A DNA stretch of 6,932 bases from Betaproteobacteria bacterium (GTDB lineage: Bacteria; Pseudomonadota; Gammaproteobacteria; Burkholderiales; SG8-39), in NCBI GenBank assembly GCA_029865405.1, contig JAOUGZ010000139.1, forward strand, positions 1-6,932, given 5' to 3'. The notes beneath the pieces are model-generated. The model saw nothing but the letters and a program-made list of their open reading frames with translations. It was not told where the DNA came from and made no database searches. Positions 1 through 5,653 of this stretch are shown piece after piece (the stretch's first letter is position 1; every line of letters begins with the position of its first letter). A program made the translations under genes and the position numbers.

Positions 1-1302
1 CATGCGCATCCGGTGGGCATCTTCACCAGTCGCGACCTGCTGCAGGTGGCGGGCGCGGGAGGTCTCGAGCGGGGCGTTGCCGATTTCATGAGCCGCGACC
101 TGGTCACGCTTCCCCCGCATGCCTTTGCGTATGAGGCCGCGCTGGAGATGACCGAGCGACGCATCCGGCACATTCTGGTGGCCGAGGGCGGGCGGCTGAC
201 CGGGGTGGTGTCGGAGCGCGACCTGTTCGGGCTGCAACGGCTCGGGCTCGGTGAGCTGACCATGGAGATCCGGCTCGCGGACAGCATCGAGACACTGGCC
301 GGGCTCTCGGTGCAGATCCGCAGCCTCGCTACGCTGCTGATCGAGCAAGGCACGGCGCCCGAGCCGCTGACGCTCTTCATTTCGGTGCTGAACGACCGGC
401 TCACGCGTCGCGTCATCGAGGTCGTACGCCGGCACCATGAGCTGGACCGCATCCGGTGGACCTGGCTCGCCTTCGGCAGCGAGGGCCGCCTGGAGCAGAC
501 CTTCAGCACGGACCAGGACAACGGGCTCGTGTTCGCCGCGCTCGAGGGCGTCGTGCCCGATGACGCGCGGGCGCGGCTGATTCCCTTCGCGCGCGAGGTC
601 AACGAGGCGCTCGATGCCTGCGGCTTCCCGCTGTGCGACGGCAACATCATGGCCAGCAACCCCGCGCTGTGCCTGACGCTGGAGGAATGGCAGTCGAAGA
701 TAACCGGCTGGCTGCACGTCACCAGCCCGCAGGCTCTGCTGGACGCCGCGATCTGCCTGGATCTGCGGGCGATTCACGGCGATGAGATCCTGGCCAACGG
801 TCTGCGCGACTGGATCGCCGAGCGGGTGCGCGGGCACGCGGCTTTCCTGCGGCTGCTGGCGCAGGCGGCGACGCAGATGCGTCCGGCGCGCGGCCGCTTC
901 GGCGCGCTCGTCACGACGGACGCGCCCGGTGCGCCGCGCACGGTGAATCTGAAGGCGAACGGCGCGCGCATCTTCGTCGACGCGGCGCGCGTGCTCGCGC
1001 TGGCCAACGGTTTGCGCCAGACCAACACGGCCGATCGCCTGCGCGCCTACCGCGTGGCGCGCGACCAGCCCGAGGGCGAAACTGCCGCCCTGGTCGATGC
1101 GTTCCACTTCGTCCAGGGCCTGCGCCTGCGCGGCCAGGTGGGCGCGCCCGAGGCGCGCGGGGGCGGGCGCGGCGCCGACGAGGACCTCGCCAATCGCATC
1201 GACCCGACCACGCTCAACGCTTTCGAGCAGTCCTGCCTCAAGGAGGCGCTCAGGCTCGCGGCGCAATTGCAGCGGCGACTCGAGCTCGACTTCCAGGTGT
1301 GA
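1..1302 (+). CDS. CBS-domain / DUF294 nucleotidyltransferase-like signalling protein (5' partial)
   Basis: The reading frame is open from the first base of the window, so the start lies upstream; the GTG at position 13 is inside a CBS domain and is not a credible start. The first residues (PVGIFTSRDLL) are the end of one CBS motif, and a second CBS repeat covers about residues 24-76, ending in GVVSERDLF. From about residue 130 follows a DUF294-type nucleotidyltransferase core, with GSEGR at 159-163 and D171-Q-D173, matching the family's GS...DxD metal-binding pattern. The remainder, to residue 433, resembles the DUF294 C-terminal helical domain. Full-length relatives usually carry an N-terminal cyclic-nucleotide-binding-like domain, so roughly 200 residues are probably missing. 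The protein is presumably cytosolic and senses nucleotides through CBS, but its real reaction is unknown. Its stop overlaps the start of the response regulator, which implies one transcript. Family assignment is firm; function is inferred. Confidence 0.88.
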   Translation, partial: HAHPVGIFTSRDLLQVAGAGGLERGVADFMSRDLVTLPPHAFAYEAALEMTERRIRHILVAEGGRLTGVVSERDLFGLQRLGLGELTMEIRLADSIETLAGLSVQIRSLATLLIEQGTAPEPLTLFISVLNDRLTRRVIEVVRRHHELDRIRWTWLAFGSEGRLEQTFSTDQDNGLVFAALEGVVPDDARARLIPFAREVNEALDACGFPLCDGNIMASNPALCLTLEEWQSKITGWLHVTSPQALLDAAICLDLRAIHGDEILANGLRDWIAERVRGHAAFLRLLAQAATQMRPARGRFGALVTTDAPGAPRTVNLKANGARIFVDAARVLALANGLRQTNTADRLRAYRVARDQPEGETAALVDAFHFVQGLRLRGQVGAPEARGGGRGADEDLANRIDPTTLNAFEQSCLKEALRLAAQLQRRLELDFQV

Positions 1303-1940
1303 GCCAGGGACCGTCCAGCGAGCGCGTCGAGCGGCAGCCGCAGCCGACGGCGTATGTCGTCGATGATGACGAGTCGATTCGCACGTTGTGGCGCTGGCTT
1401 CTGGATTCGAACGGCATCGCGGTAGAGGCATTCGCGTCGGCGAAGGAATTCATCGCCGCGTACCGGCCCGGCGGGCCGGGGTGCCTGGTACTCGATCTGC
1501 GACTTCCGGGGATGAGCGGCCTCGAGCTGCAGGCGTATCTCAGGCAGCGGGAAGTCGCGATCCCCATCGTCTTCGTCACCGGGCACGGTGACGTGCCGAC
1601 CGCGGTCAGCGCGCTCAAGGGCGGGGCCGTGGACTTCATCCAGAAGCCGTTCAGCTACCGCGAAGTGCTGCAGATCATCCGGCGCGCCTTCAAGCGCGAT
1701 GCGGAGATCCGCGACGAGCACGCCAAGCGCTCGCAGGTCGCCGGGCGCGTGGCGGCGCTGACAGAGCGCGAGCGCGAGGTGATGCTGCGCGTGATCGAAG
1801 GCAAGCTGAACAAGGTGATCGCCGACGAGCTCGGCATCAGCGTGAAGACCGTGGAATTCCATCGTGCCAAGGTGATGGAGAAGATGGGCGCGGACTCGGT
1901 GGCCGGTCTTGTGCAGTTGATGATGCAAAACCCGGGCTGA
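1299..1940 (+). CDS. FixJ/NarL-type two-component response regulator, LuxR HTH output
   Basis: This 213-residue protein has an N-terminal receiver domain (about 17-133) and a C-terminal LuxR-type helix-turn-helix (about 152-207). The receiver has the acidic pocket D22-D24, phosphoacceptor D66 in LVLDLRLPGMSG, T94 and the K116-P117 switch pair, so it should be phosphorylatable. The HTH carries LTEREREVM followed by NKVIADELGISVKTVEFHR, a typical FixJ-subfamily recognition region. The start is GTG at 1299, overlapping the upstream TGA as GTGA, which suggests translational coupling to the DUF294 gene. No cognate kinase is present here. Regulators of this class next to DUF294 and VC_2705-type symporter genes recall the CrbR/ErdR/MctR regulators of acetate and monocarboxylate use, but I cannot assign orthology. 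It ends at TGA and converges on the minus-strand gene downstream. Confidence 0.93.
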   Translation: MSQGPSSERVERQPQPTAYVVDDDESIRTLWRWLLDSNGIAVEAFASAKEFIAAYRPGGPGCLVLDLRLPGMSGLELQAYLRQREVAIPIVFVTGHGDVPTAVSALKGGAVDFIQKPFSYREVLQIIRRAFKRDAEIRDEHAKRSQVAGRVAALTEREREVMLRVIEGKLNKVIADELGISVKTVEFHRAKVMEKMGADSVAGLVQLMMQNPG

Positions 1941-2039
1941 AGCGAAATGCTGTTGCACCGCAGCGCATGCTGCAGTGCAGCGCGGCTTTCTTAGGGTTTT
2001 CCCCAGTAGCTGCGGGCAAACAGCGCCGCTAGCATCGCT
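1941..2039. repeat. Imperfect inverted repeat filling the convergent intergenic gap
   Basis: Between the two convergent stops lies a nested inverted repeat. The outer arms are 1941-1951 (AGCGAAATGCT) and 2031-2039 (AGCATCGCT), pairing over 9 bp with a two-base bulge. The inner arms are 1949-1964 (GCTGTTGCACCGCAGC) and 2009-2024 (GCTGCGGGCAAACAGC), matching at 13 of 16 positions; they share bases 1949-1951 with the outer arm, so both cannot form completely at once. A small GCAGC/GCTGC hairpin (1960-1973) competes with the inner arm. There is no run of T on either strand next to the arms, so this is not a textbook intrinsic terminator. It may still fold at the 3' ends of both mRNAs. Confidence 0.4.
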
Positions 2040-2047
2040 TGTCCCAA

Positions 2048-2701
2048 CTACGGGGCGGCGGAAGCCAGTACTGCCGCCGGATCGAGATTGTGGCTCAGCT
2101 CGCGGCGCACCTCATGCCACCGGAAGCGGATCGAATTGCGCACGATGTCGGCATCGAGCGCCTTCAGATCATCGACGATCGGCGCCCAGTAGACGAGGGC
2201 AGTGGGACTCTCGACGAAGGCAGCCTCGTCGTTGTCGGGCACGGCCCAGTCGCACAGCGCGAGCCGTGCCTGCACGCGCTGCGCGTGCGCCGCAAACTCC
2301 GGACCGGATTCGGCCGGGGTTCCCGTTTCCTTGAGCAGATCGGCGACGATACGCTGCATCAACGCGCCGACCTCCCCGGCGGGGAGCCCGCTCTTGCGCC
2401 GCAGCACGCTGCCCGCATACACCGCGAGGTCCGACAGGCAGGCGAGCCAGACATGCCACTTGGCGATGTTCATCGAAACGATGAACGCGTCGTTGTCGAA
2501 GAGCTCGGGGAAGCGGGTGCCCGCGCGCGTGCGCAGGTAGCCATAGAGCGTCATCTGTGCGACGTGGCTGGCGCGCGTCTGCAGAAAGACGCGCAGCGTC
2601 ACGATGTCGCGGATCGGCTCTGCCCGGCGCCAGCGCCGGTACCAGCGCTGCAGGGATTCGGACCACCGGGCAAGGGATGGGTGCACTGCCGCATTATCCA
2701 A
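2048..2701 (-). CDS. Conserved-looking hypothetical protein, family not recognised
   Basis: This minus-strand frame encodes 217 residues and ends at TAG (2050-2048). I do not recognise the family. The protein looks soluble and largely helical, with a Trp/Arg-rich N-terminus (W13, W20, W24, many Arg between 19 and 31) and an aromatic-rich central part (about 40-97) containing YGYLRTRAG, FPELFDNDAF and IAKWHVWLACLSDLAVYAG. No signal peptide, membrane helix or catalytic motif is evident. Codon use is GC-rich at third positions and the composition is natural, whereas the opposite frame is Arg/Pro-rich and looks like a shadow. The start is uncertain: the longest form begins with TTG at 2701, but a GTG at 2686 begins MHPSLARW and lies 6 nt after a GATAAT hexamer. 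Neither start has a Shine-Dalgarno sequence. It is divergent from the symporter operon and convergent with the response regulator, so it is transcribed separately. Confidence 0.75.
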   Translation of the reverse strand: MDNAAVHPSLARWSESLQRWYRRWRRAEPIRDIVTLRVFLQTRASHVAQMTLYGYLRTRAGTRFPELFDNDAFIVSMNIAKWHVWLACLSDLAVYAGSVLRRKSGLPAGEVGALMQRIVADLLKETGTPAESGPEFAAHAQRVQARLALCDWAVPDNDEAAFVESPTALVYWAPIVDDLKALDADIVRNSIRFRWHEVRRELSHNLDPAAVLASAAP

Positions 2702-2726
2702 CGTCGGGGCTTGCGCGCGGCCGGTT

Positions 2727-2743
2727 TTGACATGGGCTAGAAT
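2727..2743 (+). promoter_or_regulatory. Candidate promoter elements for the symporter operon
   Basis: The divergent spacer (2702-2811) holds a perfect -35-like TTGACA at 2727-2732 and a good -10-like TAGAAT at 2738-2743. They are only 5 bp apart, so they cannot belong to the same sigma-70 promoter. TAGAAT with an initiation point near 2750 would give a leader of about 60 nt. TTGACA lacks a good -10 at 16-18 bp; the nearest A/T-rich stretch is GGTAAAAG at 2753-2760, which is too far. I favour TAGAAT as the real -10, by analogy with the similar boxes elsewhere in the window. Confidence 0.35.
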
Positions 2744-2764
2744 CCGCCAGCCGGTAAAAGCATG

Positions 2765-2782
2765 GCCCGGGCAACGCCGGGC
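2765..2782 (+). other. Leader hairpin upstream of the symporter small subunit
   Basis: GCCCGG (2765-2770) and CCGGGC (2777-2782) form a perfect 6-bp G/C stem with a 6-nt loop. It lies 16 nt before the Shine-Dalgarno of the DUF4212 gene. No T run follows, so it is not an intrinsic terminator. It could stabilise or modulate the leader, or be a chance feature of a GC-rich sequence. Confidence 0.3.
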
Positions 2783-2798
2783 GAGGGGACAATAAAAG

Positions 2799-2804
2799 AG
2801 GAGG
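2799..2804 (+). promoter_or_regulatory. Ribosome binding site fixing the DUF4212 start
   Basis: A perfect AGGAGG lies 7 nt before the ATG at 2812. It decides against the nearby ATG at 2807, which is too close and is followed at once by a stop (ATG CGA TGA). Confidence 0.85.
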
Positions 2805-2811
2805 GCATGCG

Positions 2812-3075
2812 ATGAACACGGAAGCGTCCAACAGAGTCGTCCACTGGCAGCGGACCAGGAGGCTGATGATCTGGCACATGATCATCTGGTTCATCTTCTC
2901 CTACCTGGTGCACTGGTTCGCGAAGGATCTGAACGCCGTGAAATTCATGGATTTCCCGCTGGGCTTTTACATGGCGTCCCAGGGTTCGCTCGTGGCCTTC
3001 GTCGTACAGCTGTTCATCTTCTCGTGGCAGCAGCACAAGATCGACGTCGAGTGCGGCATGGCCGAGACGGAATAA
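2812..3075 (+). CDS. Sodium:solute symporter small subunit (DUF4212, VC_2705-system type)
   Basis: This 87-residue inner-membrane protein has two predicted helices, about residues 18-38 (LMIWHMIIWFIFSYLVHWFA) and 50-72. The FPLGFYMASQGSLVAFVVQLF stretch, followed by a short tail with a Lys-Ile-Asp segment, is the hallmark I associate with the DUF4212 / TIGR03647 family. That family is the small partner encoded directly upstream of VC_2705-type sodium:solute symporters. It resembles in size and position, but is distinct from, the DUF485 (YjcH) protein that precedes acetate permease ActP. The start is the ATG after a perfect Shine-Dalgarno. Only 12 nt separate its stop from the symporter start, so the two are cotranscribed. 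Its biochemical role is unproven; it is thought to assemble with or stabilise the transporter. Confidence 0.9.
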   Translation: MNTEASNRVVHWQRTRRLMIWHMIIWFIFSYLVHWFAKDLNAVKFMDFPLGFYMASQGSLVAFVVQLFIFSWQQHKIDVECGMAETE

Positions 3076-3087
3076 AGGGGACCAACA

Positions 3088-4917
3088 ATGGCTATGTTCA
3101 GAATGCAGGGCTCGTTCATCGACAACCTGCCCAAGATTTACGGCTACTACACGGGCGGCTTCTTGCTGTTCGTCGGTCTGATGGCGCTCGCCGAGAAGAT
3201 GGGAGTCAAGGAGGACACGATCGGCCTGCTGTTCGTGGGCTTCACGATTTTCATCTACGCCCTGATCGGCTGGCTCTCGCGCACCATGCAGCTCGACGCC
3301 TACTATGTGGCGGGACGCCAGGTGCCGACGGTGTTCAATGGCATGGCGACCGCCGCGGACTGGATGTCCGGCGCATCCTTCGTCGCCATGGCGGGCGGCA
3401 TCTACCTGGGCGGTCACCCCTACCTCGCCTTCGTGGTGGGCTGGACCGGCGGCTACGTGCTGGTGGCGGTGCTGATGGCGCCCTACTTGCGCAAGTTCGG
3501 CTGCTACACGGTGCCCGACTTTATCGGCACGCGCTACGGGGGCAATGCAGCGCGCCTGGCCGCGGTCGTCGTCCTGGTGGTGGCGTCCTTTACCTACGTG
3601 ACGGCGCAGATCAACGCCACCGGCACCATCGCCTCGCGCGCCTTGCTGGTCCCGTTCGAGGTCGGCATCTGGTTCGGCCTCGCGGGCATCCTGCTGTGCT
3701 CGATGCTCGGCGGCATGCGCGCGGTGACCTGGACGCAGGTGGCGCAGTACATCGTGCTGATCATCGCCTACCTCGTGCCGGTTATCTGGATGTCGAACAA
3801 GCAGGGGTTTGGCGTGATTCCGCAGTTCGTGTACGGCGACGCGGTGCTGCGCATTGCCGAGCTCGAGCAGTTGCACCAGGTCGGCGTGCTCTTGCCGACC
3901 GAGAAGGTGGCCGGCTTGGGCGCGCTAGTGACCAAGCACAACGCGCCGGGCGATTCGTTCGTCGCCAACTGGCGCTTCGCCACGCTGGTAGCGTGCATGA
4001 TGATCGGCACGGCTTCGCTGCCGCACATCCTGATGCGCTACTTCACGACGCCCTCGGTGAGGGCGGCGCGCGCTTCGGTGGCCTGGTCGCTGTTCTTCAT
4101 CTTCCTGCTGTACTTCACCGCGCCCGCGCTGGCGACATTCACCAAGCTGCAGATGCTCGATCCGAATCTGGCGACCAGCGTCATCGGCAAGTCGCTCGCG
4201 GAGGTCAACGCGCACGTCTGGGTGCAGAAGTGGGCTGCCGTGGGCGGATTGAAGGTGATCGACAGTAACGGCGACGGCATCGTGCAGGTCAACGAGTTCT
4301 TCATGAACGCCGACATTGTCGTACTGGCAACGCCCGAGATTGCGGGCTTGCCGTACGTCATATCGGGCCTGGTCGCCGCGGGCGGCATGGCGGCGGCGAT
4401 GTCCACGGCCGACGGCCTGTTGCTCGCGATCGCCAATGCGCTCTCGCACGATCTGTACTACAAGATGATCGACCCGAAGGCCGACGTGAAACGCCGCCTG
4501 ATCGTGGCGCGCGTCCTGCTGGTCGTGATCGGCGCCGCGGCCGCGTTGGTCGCGAGCCTCAGGCTCACCGGAATTCTCGGCGCGGTGGCCTGGGCGTTCT
4601 GCTTCGCGATGTCGGGCCTGTTCTTCCCGCTGGTGCTGGGCATCTGGTGGAAGCGCGCCACGGCGGCCGGGGCGATTGCCGGCATGCTCGGTGGCCTGGG
4701 GGCGGGCTCGTGGTACCTGTACATGGTCTACGCGGGCGGCATGGCGCCGTGGTGGGGCATGGATCACCTGCGCTTCGGCATGGTCGGCGCCGCCGTGAGC
4801 CTCGTGCTGATTGTCGTGGTGTCCCTGCTCACGCCGGCACCCGACAAGGCGACGCAGGACATGGTCGACGAAGTGCGCATTCCGAAGGGTGAGACGATCC
4901 TCGGGTCCTCGCACTAG
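3088..4917 (+). CDS. Sodium:solute symporter, VC_2705 subfamily (SLC5/SSS), large subunit
   Basis: This 609-residue inner-membrane transporter has about 13-14 hydrophobic helices and belongs to the SSS/SLC5 LeuT-fold family. It is presumably a Na+-coupled carrier of acetate or another small carboxylate. SSS signatures are YYVAGRQVP (72-80), DWMSGASF (91-98) and the TM9 segment AAAMSTADGLLLAIANALSHDLYY. S439-T440 in that segment align with the Ser-Thr sodium ligands S340-T341 of E. coli PutP. Before TM9 is a large polar loop with a canonical EF-hand-type sequence at 392-403 (DSNGDGIVQVNE); by PutP topology this loop is periplasmic. A Shine-Dalgarno AGGGGA (3076-3081) sits 6 nt before the ATG, just after the DUF4212 stop. 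The gene ends 20 bp before an intrinsic terminator. Annotation pipelines often call such proteins cation/acetate symporter, but the sequence alone does not fix the substrate, so I give no actP symbol. Confidence 0.92.
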   Translation: MAMFRMQGSFIDNLPKIYGYYTGGFLLFVGLMALAEKMGVKEDTIGLLFVGFTIFIYALIGWLSRTMQLDAYYVAGRQVPTVFNGMATAADWMSGASFVAMAGGIYLGGHPYLAFVVGWTGGYVLVAVLMAPYLRKFGCYTVPDFIGTRYGGNAARLAAVVVLVVASFTYVTAQINATGTIASRALLVPFEVGIWFGLAGILLCSMLGGMRAVTWTQVAQYIVLIIAYLVPVIWMSNKQGFGVIPQFVYGDAVLRIAELEQLHQVGVLLPTEKVAGLGALVTKHNAPGDSFVANWRFATLVACMMIGTASLPHILMRYFTTPSVRAARASVAWSLFFIFLLYFTAPALATFTKLQMLDPNLATSVIGKSLAEVNAHVWVQKWAAVGGLKVIDSNGDGIVQVNEFFMNADIVVLATPEIAGLPYVISGLVAAGGMAAAMSTADGLLLAIANALSHDLYYKMIDPKADVKRRLIVARVLLVVIGAAAALVASLRLTGILGAVAWAFCFAMSGLFFPLVLGIWWKRATAAGAIAGMLGGLGAGSWYLYMVYAGGMAPWWGMDHLRFGMVGAAVSLVLIVVVSLLTPAPDKATQDMVDEVRIPKGETILGSSH

Positions 4918-4937
4918 CGCGGCCGGCAGCAGACAAG

Positions 4938-4970
4938 CCGGGGCGAAGCAGCTTCGCCCCGGTTTTTTTT
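4938..4970 (+). terminator. Strong Rho-independent terminator of the symporter operon
   Basis: CCGGGGCGAAG (4938-4948) and CTTCGCCCCGG (4952-4962) form a perfect 11-bp stem with a 3-nt loop (CAG), followed directly by eight T (4963-4970). It begins 20 nt after the symporter stop. Confidence 0.97.
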
Positions 4971-4984
4971 CGCCTGCAAGGCTC

Positions 4985-4990
4985 TACAAT
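4985..4990 (+). promoter_or_regulatory. Candidate -10 box of the small membrane protein gene
   Basis: TACAAT differs from the TATAAT consensus at one position and ends 22 nt before the ATG at 5013. At normal spacing the -35 region would fall in the T run of the preceding terminator (4962-4968), so it is poor or absent. The predicted leader would be about 16 nt. Confidence 0.45.
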
Positions 4991-5012
4991 TTCCGCCTGA
5001 GCGCGGATAACC

Positions 5013-5369
5013 ATGTCCTTTTCCATCCCTCTCTGGGTTCTCGCCCTCGACTACGTGCTGGGGATCATCATGTGGACGCTCATCGGGCGTACAGCGATGC
5101 GCATCTTCCTCCCGGAGAACAGCACGTTCTTCTTCATGCGCTTCTTCGTACGCTCCACCGACCCGCTGCTCAAGCTCTTCCGGCCGGTGACGCCGGCGTT
5201 CCTCATCCAGCCGCTCGTGCCCCTGTACGTGGCGTGGTTCTTCTTCATGATCCGCTTCTACCTGATGCCCTGGCTGCTCGGCTACACCGTGATGGGCATG
5301 CTCTCGTTCCCGCTGGAAGGGGAGATCGCGAGGAGCATATCGCGTCTGATGCAGCGTATCGGCTTCTAG
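5013..5369 (+). CDS. Small integral membrane protein, YggT-like
   Basis: This 118-residue protein has a hydrophobic N-terminal helix (about 6-26), a middle stretch with FMRFFVRSTDPLLKLFRPVTPAF (about 41-63), and a second hydrophobic region (about 64-98) that may form one or two helices. The DPLLKLFRPVTP segment between helices resembles the conserved loop of YggT-family membrane proteins, where a helix is followed by an Arg-Pro-rich motif before the next helix. The similarity is partial and I hold it loosely. Function is unknown. The ATG at 5013 has no clear Shine-Dalgarno (only GCGGAT nearby), but the hydrophobic helix begins just after it. The gene is isolated between the symporter terminator and the tRNA and is transcribed in the same direction, probably from the TACAAT box at 4985-4990. 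Confidence 0.8.
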   Translation: MSFSIPLWVLALDYVLGIIMWTLIGRTAMRIFLPENSTFFFMRFFVRSTDPLLKLFRPVTPAFLIQPLVPLYVAWFFFMIRFYLMPWLLGYTVMGMLSFPLEGEIARSISRLMQRIGF

Positions 5370-5389
5370 GCTCGGGGCCGCGGCGCGAA

Positions 5390-5411
5390 GTCCGCGCGAG
5401 GCTGCGCGGAC
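5390..5411 (+). other. GC-rich hairpin between the membrane protein gene and tRNA-Ser
   Basis: GTCCGCGC (5390-5397) and GCGCGGAC (5404-5411) form a perfect 8-bp stem with a 6-nt loop (GAGGCT), 20 nt after the stop at 5369. No T run follows, so it is at best a non-canonical terminator or an mRNA 3'-end stabiliser. Confidence 0.5.
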
Positions 5412-5422
5412 ATGCTGCAGAG

Positions 5423-5428
5423 TAGAAT
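5423..5428 (+). promoter_or_regulatory. Candidate -10 box for the tRNA-Ser / SRP RNA transcript
   Basis: TAGAAT differs from TATAAT at one position. Initiation would fall about 5435, roughly 5 nt before the mature tRNA 5' end. The following G/C-rich stretch (GCGGCG) resembles a stringently controlled discriminator. No good -35 is visible at 16-18 bp. Confidence 0.5.
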
Positions 5429-5439
5429 AGCGGCGTTGC

Positions 5440-5530
5440 GGAGAGATGGCCGAGCGGCTGAAGGCGCACGCTTGGAAAGCGTGTATACGTTAATAGCGTA
5501 TCGTGGGTTCGAATCCCACTCTCTCCGCCA
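5440..5530 (+). tRNA. tRNA-Ser (anticodon GGA)
   Basis: This is a complete class II tRNA cloverleaf of 91 nt with an encoded CCA. The acceptor stem is GGAGAGA (5440-5446) with TCTCTCC (5520-5526), the discriminator is G5527, and CCA is 5528-5530. The anticodon stem CACGC/GCGTG (5467-5471/5479-5483) encloses the loop TTGGAAA with anticodon GGA at 5474-5476, reading UCC and UCU serine codons. The long variable arm has the stem ATACG/CGTAT (5485-5489/5497-5501), as expected for tRNA-Ser. The T arm is GTGGG-TTCGAAT-CCCAC (5503-5519). It lies 13 nt upstream of the SRP RNA. Confidence 0.98.
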
Positions 5531-5543
5531 GTGCACGATCAAC

Positions 5544-5639
5544 GGCGGGCCTCCCCGCATTGCAGTCCGGTGAACCTGGTCAGGTCCGGAAGGAAGCAGC
5601 CACAGCTGGATCCTGCAAGTGCCGGGGGTAGGGCTCGCC
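5544..5639 (+). ncRNA. ffs: Signal recognition particle RNA, small bacterial (4.5S) type
   Basis: The highly conserved apical domain of 4.5S RNA is present, with GGTCAGGTCC followed by the GGAA tetraloop (5588-5591) and GGAAGCAGCC. This is the Ffh-binding region, essential for co-translational targeting of membrane proteins. The terminal helix closes between GGCGGGCC (5544-5551) and GGCTCGCC (5632-5639) with one G-U pair, giving about 96 nt; exact ends are inferred from this helix. There is no Alu domain, as expected for Proteobacteria. The gene lies between tRNA-Ser and dnaX, a known ffs-dnaX neighbourhood. No separate promoter is visible in the 13-nt gap after the tRNA. Confidence 0.97.
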
Positions 5640-5653
5640 ACCCATGCCGCGCG

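Noticed and set aside
1047..1958. Minus-strand open frame of 303 codons opposite the response regulator
   Set aside because: The receiver and HTH motifs on the plus strand are unmistakable; the antisense product has no recognisable features.
2039..2740. Plus-strand open frame of 233 codons opposite the unknown gene
   Set aside because: The minus-strand protein has more natural composition and GC-rich third positions; the plus-strand product is Arg-rich and has no Shine-Dalgarno or motif.
2727..2760. TTGACA at 2727 as the -35 of a standard sigma-70 promoter
   Set aside because: No acceptable -10 occurs 16-18 bp downstream, and the good TAGAAT is only 5 bp away. Noted only as a candidate element.
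2737..3876. Minus-strand open frame of 379 codons opposite the symporter operon
   Set aside because: It covers the well-supported DUF4212 and symporter genes; the product is His/Asp/Arg-rich with no domain.
3024..4268. Plus-strand open frame of 414 codons in another frame of the symporter
   Set aside because: It overlaps the DUF4212 and symporter genes out of frame; the product is Arg/Gly/His-rich and lacks transmembrane segments.
3925..4914. Minus-strand open frame of 329 codons opposite the symporter 3' half
   Set aside because: It is antisense to clear transmembrane coding sequence, with biased His/Arg composition and no plausible start context.
5390..5411. Intrinsic terminator for the small membrane protein gene
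   Set aside because: The stem is perfect but is followed by ATGCTGCAG with no T run, so I list it only as a hairpin.
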